Positions 45,723 to 53,653 of a stretch of 64,000 nucleotides of DNA are shown piece by piece. Every line of letters begins with the position of its first letter. Position 1 is the stretch's first letter. The stretch is from Alphaproteobacteria bacterium (GTDB lineage Bacteria; Pseudomonadota; Alphaproteobacteria; CACIAM-22H2): positions 561,724-625,723 of the forward strand of contig JAFKFM010000006.1 in NCBI GenBank assembly GCA_017308135.1, read 5' to 3'. The position numbers and the translations under genes are program-made. Under the pieces are notes generated by a model. The model ran no database searches. It was given only the letters and a program-made list of their open reading frames with translations, and was not told where the DNA came from.

Positions 45723-46799
45723 TCAATGCGGGAAGGGCCACAAACGCAGCTTTTCCTTGGCCAATTGCCAGAGGCGCGCGAGGCCGTGCGGCTCGACGAT
45801 CAGGAAGAACACGATCAGCGCGCCGAAGATCATGTATTCGAAATGCGCGATCGTGGCGGTGGAGAGCGGCACGCCCAGCGACGTCGGTACGACGTTGAGG
45901 AAGATCGGCAGCAGCACGATGAACGCGGCCCCCAGGAACGAGCCGAGGATCGAACCCAAACCGCCGATGATGATCATGAACAGGATCTGGAAGGATCGGT
46001 TGATGTCGAAGGCGAGCGCTTCGACCGAGCTCGTATAGATGAACGCCCATAGCGCCCCCGCCACGCCGCAATAGAAAGACGACACCGCGAAGGCGAGCAG
46101 CTTGGTGCGTAGCGGGCGAATACCAATGATCTCCGCCGCGATATCCATGTCGCGGATCGCCATCCAGGCGCGGCCGATCCGCCCGCGCACGAGGTTTTTC
46201 GCGACCAGCGCCAGGACGGCGACGAGCGTCAGGCAGAAAATGTATTTCGCTTCCGCCGTCGCTTCGATGCCCGTGACGTAAAAGCCGAACACCGATCGCG
46301 GCGGGGCGGAGATGACGCCCGAGCTCGAATAGTTCGTGAACCAGGGCAGCTTGGTGAACAGCCAGATCAAAAAGAACTGCGCGGCCAGCGTGGCGACCGC
46401 CAGATAGAAGCCCTTGATGCGCAAACTCGGCACGCCGAACACCACGCCCACGGCGGCGGCCACCCCGCCCGACAGCAGAAAGACGAACACAATATTCAAC
46501 TCGGGGAAGGCGGTCGCGAGTTTGTAGGCGGCAAAGGCGCCGCACGCCATGAAGCCGCCCGTCCCCAGCGACAATTGCCCGCAATAGCCGGTCAATATGT
46601 TCAGGCCGATTGCGGCCAGCGCGAAGATCAGGAACGGGATCAGGATCGTCGACAGGAAATAATGATCGGCGATCAGCGGAACCACGACGAAGGCGGCGAA
46701 CAATATCGCGGCCATGCCGATGCGGTCTTGGCGGATCGGGAAGATCGCCTGATCGGCGGCGTAGTCGGATTTGAATTGGCCTGATTCGCGATACAGCAT
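45723..46799 (-). CDS. livM: HAAT-family ABC transporter permease LivM
   Basis: Second membrane subunit of the importer, 358 aa. It has a longer polar N-terminus (MLYRESGQFKSDY) then about ten helices. The cytoplasmic coupling motif is NLVRGRIGRAWMAIRDMDIAAEIIG. Also seen are LNILTGYCGQLSLGTGGFMACGA and GGLGSILGSFLGA. The ATG at 46799 is overlapped by one base with the livH stop. After it comes a cytochrome c and the ars block, not livK as in the undisturbed order. Confidence 0.93.
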   Translation of the reverse strand: MLYRESGQFKSDYAADQAIFPIRQDRIGMAAILFAAFVVVPLIADHYFLSTILIPFLIFALAAIGLNILTGYCGQLSLGTGGFMACGAFAAYKLATAFPELNIVFVFLLSGGVAAAVGVVFGVPSLRIKGFYLAVATLAAQFFLIWLFTKLPWFTNYSSSGVISAPPRSVFGFYVTGIEATAEAKYIFCLTLVAVLALVAKNLVRGRIGRAWMAIRDMDIAAEIIGIRPLRTKLLAFAVSSFYCGVAGALWAFIYTSSVEALAFDINRSFQILFMIIIGGLGSILGSFLGAAFIVLLPIFLNVVPTSLGVPLSTATIAHFEYMIFGALIVFFLIVEPHGLARLWQLAKEKLRLWPFPH

Positions 46800-47725
46800 C
46801 ACACGCGCTCGATGATTTTTTCGCCGAACAGGCCTTGCGGCCGGAACATCAGGAAGACGAGGGCGAGGATATAGGCGAACCAATCCTCGATCCCGCCGCC
46901 GATGCCCGGCGCCCAATAGACCTCCGCCACTTTCTCGCCCATGCCGATGATGAGGCCGCCGACGATGGCGCCGGGGATCGACGTGAACCCACCCAGGATC
47001 AACACCGGCAGCGCCTTCAGCGCGATCAGGGCGAGCGAGAATTGCACGCCGAGTTTCGAGCCCCACATGGTCCCGGCGACGAGGGCGACGAGGCCCGCGA
47101 CCGCCCACACGATGACCCAGATCGTTTGCAGCGGAATGCCGACCGACTGTGCCGCTTGATGGTCGTCGGCGACGGCGCGCAACGCCCGGCCGATACGCGT
47201 CGATTGGAAGAAGAAGGCGAGCCCGGCGACCAGTGCCCCCGCGATCAGCGCCGCGACGATATCGAAACTATTGACCTGCACGCCGGCGAACTCGATCGGA
47301 TCTTTGGGAATGCCGACGTCCAGGCGCTTCACGTCCGATCCCCAGATCGTCTGAAACAGCCCGTCGATGAAGAAGGTCACGCCGATCGTCGCCATGAACA
47401 GGATGATCGGCGCTTGATTGACCAGCGGGCGCAGCACCAGCCGCTCGATCGCCAGCGCCATCAGCAGCATCACGCCCAATGTCAGGATCAACGCGAGCCA
47501 GAACGGCGCGCCCAACTCCTCGAAGCCGACGAAGGTCAGCGCCGCGCACAGCACCATCGCCCCTTGCGCGAAATTGAACACGCCCGACGCTTTGAAGATC
47601 AGCACGAAGCCCAAAGCGACCAGGCTGTACATCACGCCCGACAACAAGCCGCCGATCACGACCTCGGCGAAGAACGCGGGGAATTCCCAGATCTCCTTCA
47701 GCGGGCCGAACAGAATGTCGATCAT
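46799..47725 (-). CDS. livH: HAAT-family ABC transporter permease LivH
   Basis: First membrane subunit, 308 aa, about eight helices. Typical parts are GGLLSGVMYSLVALGFVLIFKASGVFNFAQGA at the start (given here in shortened form: FKASGVFNFAQGAM), the EAA-like coupling loop TRIGRALRAVADDHQAAQSVGI, and ILGGFTSIPGAIVGG. It starts 7 bp after livG. Confidence 0.93.
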   Translation of the reverse strand: MIDILFGPLKEIWEFPAFFAEVVIGGLLSGVMYSLVALGFVLIFKASGVFNFAQGAMVLCAALTFVGFEELGAPFWLALILTLGVMLLMALAIERLVLRPLVNQAPIILFMATIGVTFFIDGLFQTIWGSDVKRLDVGIPKDPIEFAGVQVNSFDIVAALIAGALVAGLAFFFQSTRIGRALRAVADDHQAAQSVGIPLQTIWVIVWAVAGLVALVAGTMWGSKLGVQFSLALIALKALPVLILGGFTSIPGAIVGGLIIGMGEKVAEVYWAPGIGGGIEDWFAYILALVFLMFRPQGLFGEKIIERV

Positions 47726-47732
47726 CGGCCCC

Positions 47733-48506
47733 TCATTCGTGCGCGACGCCCAGATACGCGTCGATGACGCGCTTGTCGGCTTTCACCGCATCGGGCGTGC
47801 CGTCGGCGATTTTGCGGCCGTATTCCAGCACGACCACGCGGTCGGAGATGTCCATGACCACGCCCATATCGTGCTCGATCAACGCGATCGTCGTGCCGAA
47901 CTCCTCGTTCACGTCGAGGATGAAGCGGCACATATCCTCTTTCTCCTCGAGATTCATGCCGGCCATCGGCTCGTCGAGCAGCAGCAATTCGGGCTCGGCG
48001 GCGAGCGCGCGGCCCAGCTCCACGCGTTTCTGCAAACCATAGGGCAGGCGCCCGACGGGCGTTTTGCGGATCGCTTGGATCTCCAGAAAATCGATGATCC
48101 GCTCGACGAATTCGCGATGCGCGATTTCCTCCGCGCGCGCCGGGCCCCAATGCAGGCATTGCCAGAAGAAGCCGCGTTTCATCTTCAGCAAGCGCCCGGT
48201 CATGATGTTGTCGAGCGTCGACATGCCCTTGAACAGCGCGATGTTCTGGAAGGTGCGCGCGATCCCGCCCGCGGCCGCCGCATGGGGGCGCATCGCGCTG
48301 CGTTCCACGCCCTTGTAGACGATGCGCCCCGCACTGGGCTGATAGAAGCCGTTGATGCAGTTCAGCATCGACGATTTGCCCGCGCCGTTGGGCCCGATGA
48401 TCGCGCGGATTTCGCCCTTCACGATGTCGAACGACACTTCGCTCAACGCCTTTACGCCGCCGAAGCCCAGCGACACGTTCTCGACCTTGAGCAGAATCTC
48501 GCTCAT
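47733..48506 (-). CDS. livG: HAAT-family ABC transporter ATP-binding protein LivG
   Basis: ATPase of 257 aa. Walker A GPNGAGKSS, signature LPYGLQKRV (a LivG-type variant of LSGGQ), Walker B LLLDEPMAGMN and switch His in IEHDMG. LivG-type features include the longer Q-loop region with IARTFQNIALFKGM and the helical insert before the signature. It starts inside the stop of the CoA ligase upstream (4-bp overlap). Confidence 0.93.
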   Translation of the reverse strand: MSEILLKVENVSLGFGGVKALSEVSFDIVKGEIRAIIGPNGAGKSSMLNCINGFYQPSAGRIVYKGVERSAMRPHAAAAGGIARTFQNIALFKGMSTLDNIMTGRLLKMKRGFFWQCLHWGPARAEEIAHREFVERIIDFLEIQAIRKTPVGRLPYGLQKRVELGRALAAEPELLLLDEPMAGMNLEEKEDMCRFILDVNEEFGTTIALIEHDMGVVMDISDRVVVLEYGRKIADGTPDAVKADKRVIDAYLGVAHE

Positions 48507-50431
48507 GCCGCCACCTTCACGTCGCGAATCATCAAATCCGCGTCGAGCCGGCCTTTGCGTCCGTCTTCGTAGGTGATCGCGGTCGAGATATGCGCGCGGT
48601 CGGTGTTCGAATAAAGCGCTTCGACCAGCTTTGCGTAGCGCTCGGCGATGAAGCCGCGCCGCACTTTGCGCGTGCGGGTCAATTCGCCGTCGTCGGCATC
48701 GAGCTCCTTATGCAGCACCAGGAAGCGCCTTATTTGCGAACCCGCGAGCTGCGGATCGCTCGCGAGATCGCGATTGACCTGTTCGACGCAAGTGCCGATC
48801 AGATCGTAGACCTCCTTCTTCGCGGCGAGTTCCTGGTAGCTCGCATAGGCGATGCCGTTGCGCTCGGCCCAATTGCCGACGGCGTCGAGGTCGATATTCA
48901 CGAACACGGCGACGCGGTCGCGCCCGTCGCCGAACGCGACCGCTTCCTTCACGTAAGCGAAGAATTTCAGCTTGTTCTCGACGTATTTCGGCGCGAACAG
49001 CGTGCCGTCGGTCAGGCGGCCGACATCCTTGGCGCGGTCGATGATCTTCAAATGACCGTCGCGGTCGAAGAAGCCGGCGTCGCCGGTGCGGTAGTAGCCA
49101 TCCGGCGTTTTGGCGCCGCCGGTTGCGTCGGGATTCTTGTAATAGGCCGCGAACACGCCGGGCGATTTCACCAGCACTTCGCCGTTCTCGGCGATCTTGA
49201 TCTCGACCTCGGGGGCCGCGACGCCAACCGTGTCGGATTTGATCTGCCCGTCGGGCTGCATGCAGATGAAGACCGACGTCTCGGTGGCGCCGTAGAGCTG
49301 TTTGAGATTGAGACCGAGCGAGCGGTAGAAATCGAAAATATCCGGGCCGATCGCTTCGCCGGCGGTGTAGCCCAGGCGCATGCGCGAAAGCCCGAGCACG
49401 TTTTTGATCGGCCCGTAGACGAGGATTTCGCCCAGCGCGTAATGCAGCCGGTCGAAAGCGGAGACTTGCTTGCCGTCCATCAGCGCGATGCCGGTGCGCT
49501 TCGCCACGGCCATAAAATGCCGGTAAAGCCAGCGCTTGAGCGCGCTCGCATCCTCGATGCGGATCGACACCTGCGTCAGGATATTTTCGAAAATGCGCGG
49601 GGGCGCGAAGAAGAAGCTCGGCCCGATTTCCTTCAAATCGGTCATCACCGTGGCGCCGGATTCGGGGCAATTGACGCAGAACCCGGCGACGTAAGCCTCG
49701 GCATACGAGAAAATATGATCGCCGACCCAGGCCATCGGCAGATAGGCGAGGATCTCGTCGGCCTCGCTTAGCTTGTCGAACGCGATCGCGTTCTCGGCCG
49801 TGCGGATCACGTTATCGAAACTCAGCAGCACGCCTTTGGGCTGACCGGTGGTGCCGGAGGTGTAAAGCATCACCGATGCGTCCGAACCCTTGCCCTTGGC
49901 GATTTCGGCGTCGAGCCAAGCGTCTTCGATCGTGGCGCCCGCTTCGATCAGCGCGTCGTAGCCCATCAAGGCGGGATCGGCGTAGTTGCGCATGCCGCGC
50001 GCGTCGGTGAAGACGATGCGGGTCAGTGCCGGCGTCTTCGCGGCGATGGCCAGCAGCTTGTCGACCTGTTCTTGATCTTCGGCGATGGCGATATGCGTTT
50101 CGGCATGGCCGATCACGAACGCCATCTCGTCGGCGACCGCGTCTTGATAGACGGGTACGGGGATGGCCCCCAAGCATTGCGCGGCGCAGATCGCCCAATA
50201 GAGTTTGGGCCGGTTGTCGCCGACCAGCGCGATCGTCTGGCCGCGCTTCAGGCCGATGGCGGCCAGGCCCTTCGCCAGATTCCGGATCTCGGCTTCCATC
50301 GCCGCCCAGGTCCAGCTCTGCCAGATGCCGAATTCCTTCTCGCGCATCGCCACGCGCATCGCGCGCAAATCCGCGTTGCGCCGAAGCAGTTTGGGAAACG
50401 TATCCTGCGCGCGATCGGCCGGAATCGGCAT
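48503..50431 (-). CDS. Long-chain/aromatic acyl-CoA synthetase (AMP-binding)
   Basis: Adenylate-forming ligase of 642 aa. The ATP loop is canonical (YTSGTTGQPKG), followed by LPMAWVGDHIFSYAEAY, YGATETSVF, and YRTGDAGFFDRDGHLKIIDRAKD. This makes it a FadD-like or AMP-forming carboxylate-CoA ligase of the type that opens many liv clusters in this group. The ATG at 50431 is preferred; a GTG 13 codons upstream is possible. It is first in the livG-H-M operon with a 4-bp overlap with livG. The acid is not known. Confidence 0.9.
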   Translation of the reverse strand: MPIPADRAQDTFPKLLRRNADLRAMRVAMREKEFGIWQSWTWAAMEAEIRNLAKGLAAIGLKRGQTIALVGDNRPKLYWAICAAQCLGAIPVPVYQDAVADEMAFVIGHAETHIAIAEDQEQVDKLLAIAAKTPALTRIVFTDARGMRNYADPALMGYDALIEAGATIEDAWLDAEIAKGKGSDASVMLYTSGTTGQPKGVLLSFDNVIRTAENAIAFDKLSEADEILAYLPMAWVGDHIFSYAEAYVAGFCVNCPESGATVMTDLKEIGPSFFFAPPRIFENILTQVSIRIEDASALKRWLYRHFMAVAKRTGIALMDGKQVSAFDRLHYALGEILVYGPIKNVLGLSRMRLGYTAGEAIGPDIFDFYRSLGLNLKQLYGATETSVFICMQPDGQIKSDTVGVAAPEVEIKIAENGEVLVKSPGVFAAYYKNPDATGGAKTPDGYYRTGDAGFFDRDGHLKIIDRAKDVGRLTDGTLFAPKYVENKLKFFAYVKEAVAFGDGRDRVAVFVNIDLDAVGNWAERNGIAYASYQELAAKKEVYDLIGTCVEQVNRDLASDPQLAGSQIRRFLVLHKELDADDGELTRTRKVRRGFIAERYAKLVEALYSNTDRAHISTAITYEDGRKGRLDADLMIRDVKVAA

Positions 50432-50577
50432 CGTATCGACGTCCCGTTCTTCCCCGTTCCGTCGGAACACTATCCGCCGCGTCCGGCTGGGCTATAGTCC
50501 GCCGTTCGACGCCGGTCCCGTTCGGCGATACATCAAGTTAAGCCTGGAAGTTTCCGATAGGTCAAGAAAGCGCCGCG

Positions 50578-51360
50578 ATGGACGACCGCCTGGAGTTATC
50601 GCAAGGCCGCGTCGCCTTTCGCCGGATTTGGCCCGACGCCGCTTCCGGCACGCCGATCGTCTTTCTGCACGAAGGCCTGGGTTCGATCGCGCAATGGCGT
50701 GATTTTCCCGATGCGCTGTGCGCGGCCACCAAGCGGCCGGGCTTCGTCTATGAACGGTTCGGCCATGGCGTGTCCGATCCGATCTTGCGGAAGCGCCGCA
50801 GCGACTATCTGCATCGCGAGGCGCGGGTGCTGGGCGAGGTGTTGGACGCGGCCGGGATCGCGTCGGCCGATCTGCTGGGTCATTCCGATGGCGGGTCGAT
50901 CGCGTTGCTGGCGGGTGCGCTCGATCCCACGCGCTACCACCGTATCGCCACGATGGCGGCGCATGTTTTCGTCGAGAAAGTGACGCGCGCGGGCATCGAA
51001 AAGGCCGTCGCAGCCTGGCGCACGACCGATTTGAAGCAACGTCTGGCGCGCTATCACGGGACGGGCACCGAGGCGTTGTTTTTCGCCTGGGCGGATATCT
51101 GGCTGTCGGCGCCGTTCGCGTTCTGGAATATCGAGGCCGATATTCGACCTGTTGGGGCCCAGGTTTTGGCGTTGCAAGGCGCGGACGACGAATATGGCTC
51201 CCCCGATCAATTGGCGCGGATCGCGCGCGCCGTGACGGGGCCCTGCGAAACGCGGTTGATCCCCGATTGCGCGCATCAGCCGCAATTCCAGGCGCGCGAC
51301 GCGGTGCTGGGCTTGCTGGCGCGATTTTTCGCGTCGGGTCCGATCCAGCGCGATCCATAG
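50578..51360 (+). CDS. Alpha/beta hydrolase
   Basis: A 260-aa soluble hydrolase. It has an oxyanion HEGLGS segment (HEG rather than HGG), the nucleophile elbow GHSDGGSIA (Ser about 102), an acid around GADDEYGSP and the base His in IPDCAHQPQFQ. This is a MhpC/esterase-type fold. It is divergent from the CoA ligase. A thioester or ester linked to the nearby acid-uptake genes is possible but not shown. Confidence 0.88.
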   Translation: MDDRLELSQGRVAFRRIWPDAASGTPIVFLHEGLGSIAQWRDFPDALCAATKRPGFVYERFGHGVSDPILRKRRSDYLHREARVLGEVLDAAGIASADLLGHSDGGSIALLAGALDPTRYHRIATMAAHVFVEKVTRAGIEKAVAAWRTTDLKQRLARYHGTGTEALFFAWADIWLSAPFAFWNIEADIRPVGAQVLALQGADDEYGSPDQLARIARAVTGPCETRLIPDCAHQPQFQARDAVLGLLARFFASGPIQRDP

Positions 51361-51395
51361 AATTTTCGCGTCCTGGCGGCCGTGCCGATCTGCTA

Positions 51396-51423
51396 TTGAT
51401 CGACGGCTTCCGGGAGCCATATT
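51396..51423 (+). promoter_or_regulatory. Promoter of GAF protein 1
   Basis: TTGATC (51396-51401), 16 nt, CATATT (51418-51423). The ATG follows 6 nt later. The 16-mer CATATTCGCGTCATGA is identical with the one at the arsR copy B start (43503-43518). Confidence 0.5.
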
Positions 51424-51429
51424 CGCGTC

Positions 51430-51987
51430 ATGACCCAAATGCCGCCCGCCGGCGAGACCGGCAATCCGACCGCCTCGGAAGCGCTGAACGAGATGTTGCG
51501 CCTTTACGCGCTGCGCGATTGCGGGCTGCTGGACACGCCCGACGATCCCGCCCTCGATAGGCTCACGGCCTGGGCGCGCGACTATTTCGCCGTGCCCGCG
51601 GCTGCCGTGTCGCTGATCAGCGCCGACAAGCAGGTCCTGAAATCGGTCGCGGGGCCGGCGAAGCGCGAAACCACGCGCGACGAATCCTTCTGCCAATATG
51701 TCGTGCGTGATCGCAAGCCGCTGACGATCGAAAACGCCAGCACCGATCCTTTGGTGCGCGATCATCCCGCCGTATTGGGCGAGCCGCATGTGCGCGCCTA
51801 TGCCGGGGCGCCGTTGCGCACCGCCGATGGTTTCGTGCTGGGCGCGTTTTGCGTGTTCGACATCAAGCCGCGCATCTTCGCGCCCAAGCAGCTCGCCGTG
51901 CTTGCCGGGCTGGCACGCGTCGCCTCGGGCTATGTCGATCTGCACGAGGCGACCGGCAAGGCCGGCTGGTCCGGCGCGCTGCCTTGA
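51430..51987 (+). CDS. GAF domain protein 1
   Basis: A 185-aa protein that is one GAF domain with short ends. Core: LTAWARDYFAVPAAAVSLISADKQVLKS, then DESFCQYVVRDRKPLTIENAS and FVLGAFCVFDIKPR. This is the two-component-associated GAF type with conserved FC and VRAYAGAPL. No output domain. It is a close paralogue of GAF protein 2 located 1.1 kb away. Ligand unknown; the Cys in SFCQYVV and AFCVF are conserved in both and could sense redox or bind a cofactor. Probably read from a leaderless message. Confidence 0.88.
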   Translation: MTQMPPAGETGNPTASEALNEMLRLYALRDCGLLDTPDDPALDRLTAWARDYFAVPAAAVSLISADKQVLKSVAGPAKRETTRDESFCQYVVRDRKPLTIENASTDPLVRDHPAVLGEPHVRAYAGAPLRTADGFVLGAFCVFDIKPRIFAPKQLAVLAGLARVASGYVDLHEATGKAGWSGALP

Positions 51988-52187
51988 TCCGACGATTTCT
52001 CGAAAATTATCTGAGTATTTGTTGTTTACTTCTATGTAAGAGCGATTAATAAATCGTTATCTGGTATGACTTTTCGTCTCTTGATTCCCGCCGCATCGAT
52101 TCTCAAAATCAAAAGTAAGTTGTAAACGATGCCGAGTCCGGCTCGCGATTCGCCCCTCGGTTCGAAGTTGTGCGGACGGGGGTGAAG
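51988..52187 (+). promoter_or_regulatory. AT-rich regulatory region before the unknown gene
   Basis: 200 bp distinctly AT-richer than its surroundings. It has an inverted repeat CGATT-AATA-AATCG (52043-52056), TTAC/GTAA repeats near 52026-52038 and a possible promoter TTGATT (52081), 17 nt, CAAAAT (52104). No gene seen. Confidence 0.4.
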
Positions 52188-53075
52188 ATGCCGGGCGATT
52201 CGTTGACCCATTTTTCCTTCGAGCATCGGGTGTTCAACGTGCCCGGCGCCCATTTCCGGCCCGACACCGACCAAGCGCCGGTGTTCTGCATGGATCTAGG
52301 CGACGTCGTCGGCGCCATCGCGTTGCCCAGCCTGCGCAAAACCTTCTCGATCGACGCCGAAGGGCGCGACGGACATTTGCTGTCCATCGTGCCCAAGGCG
52401 CTGCGCGCGATCCGCGTGATCCGGCCCGGCGATGCGATCCCGACCGAGATCATCGACGGCACGGCGTCCTGGAAGCCCGACGCGGCGCAGCGCGCGGCGG
52501 CCGAAATGCGGCTGGCCCGGGCTTTGGTGGCCGCGGCGTTGGGCGACGCGCAAGGCGTGGATCCGGTGGCCGAACTCGAATCCGGCCGCGTGACGCAAAC
52601 CCTGCTGTCCCTTTGCGAGATGCGGCCCGAGCAGAAAGGCGAATTGATGGCGCGCATCGAACGCCTGACCGATGGGCTGGCGCTGGTCGAAGTCTTGCGC
52701 GCGCGCAGCGCCGCCGTGGTCATGATCCGCGAACGCTTGAATGCGGCCGCCCATGCCCGCGCGCGCGATCGCGCCGGCATTCAGGATATGCGCCGCGTGG
52801 TCGATCTGATGGGCGAGCCGATCGGCCAGTTCCGCGCGGCGATCGAAGCGATCGATGCGACGCTGGCCAACGCGACCGGCGCCTTGCGCAGTGTCGATGT
52901 CGCGTTGCGCCACATCGGCGAACGGCGCAACAAGCTGCATTTCGCGCTGGTTCCCTGGCAGGAAATCGTCGATACGTGGCGCAATACGGGCGACGAGCCG
53001 CGCGAATTCGACGCGGCGTTCCGCCGCCTCTACGCCTTTATCGCCCGCCGCCATATCGAAAAATCGGCGTGGTAG
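52188..53075 (+). CDS. Unknown soluble protein flanked by GAF genes
   Basis: A 295-aa protein I do not recognise by function. I think it belongs to a conserved hypothetical family in Rhodospirillales. The N-terminal half looks mixed (FSFEHRVFNVPGAHF, CMDLGDVVGAIALPSLRKTF, IPTEIIDGTASWKPD). The second half is helical and charged (MARIERLTDGLALVEVLRAR, HARARDRAGIQDM, NKLHFALVPWQEIVDTWRN), with a likely coiled-coil. No membrane part or signal. ATG at 52188 has GGGGGTG upstream; in-frame GTGs at 52170 and 52182 are alternatives. It sits 5 bp before GAF protein 2, so the two are co-transcribed. Confidence 0.75.
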   Translation: MPGDSLTHFSFEHRVFNVPGAHFRPDTDQAPVFCMDLGDVVGAIALPSLRKTFSIDAEGRDGHLLSIVPKALRAIRVIRPGDAIPTEIIDGTASWKPDAAQRAAAEMRLARALVAAALGDAQGVDPVAELESGRVTQTLLSLCEMRPEQKGELMARIERLTDGLALVEVLRARSAAVVMIRERLNAAAHARARDRAGIQDMRRVVDLMGEPIGQFRAAIEAIDATLANATGALRSVDVALRHIGERRNKLHFALVPWQEIVDTWRNTGDEPREFDAAFRRLYAFIARRHIEKSAW

Positions 53076-53080
53076 GACTC

Positions 53081-53653
53081 ATGGACAAAGACGTTTCCGA
53101 ACGCTTGCTCGATACCCGCGAAGTGGCGCCGCTCACGCCCGATGTGGCGCTCGAACATGTGCGCCTGCATGCACTGGCCGCGAGCAATCTGCTCGACAAG
53201 CCCGACGAGCCCGCCCTCGACCGGCTGACCGCCTGGGCGAAAACCTATTTCGACGTGCCGGCGGCCGCGATCTCGTTGATCTCGGCGAACCGGCAAAACC
53301 TCAAATCCGTCGCCGGCCCGGCGAACCGCGAAACCACCCGCGCCGAATCCTTCTGCCAATACGTCGTGCGCGACCGCAAACCCGTGGTGATCGAGGACGC
53401 CAGCATCCATCCGCTGGTGGCCGAACATCCGGCCGTGCTCGGCGCGCCGTTCGTGCGCGCCTATGCGGGGGCGCCGTTGTCCACGGCGGACGGTTTCGTG
53501 CTCGGCGCGTTTTGCGTGTTCGACGTCAAACCCCGAACCTTCACGGCGGAACAATTGGGCGTGTTGTCGGCGCTGGCGCGCGTGGCGTCGGGCCATGTCG
53601 ATCTGCACGAATCGCTGGCGCGCGCCGCCTGGACGGGGCCGAAGCTGGATTAA
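53081..53653 (+). CDS. GAF domain protein 2
   Basis: A 190-aa single-GAF protein. Its sequence from LDRLTAWAKTYF through ESFCQYVVRDRKPVVIEDAS and VRAYAGAPLSTADGFVLGAF is near-identical to GAF protein 1, with most changes at the ends. It has an AGGA site 5 nt before the ATG and is 5 bp downstream of the unknown gene. Its stop overlaps by 4 bp with that of the convergent histidine kinase. It may supply a signal to that kinase; that is only proposed from position. Confidence 0.88.
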   Translation: MDKDVSERLLDTREVAPLTPDVALEHVRLHALAASNLLDKPDEPALDRLTAWAKTYFDVPAAAISLISANRQNLKSVAGPANRETTRAESFCQYVVRDRKPVVIEDASIHPLVAEHPAVLGAPFVRAYAGAPLSTADGFVLGAFCVFDVKPRTFTAEQLGVLSALARVASGHVDLHESLARAAWTGPKLD

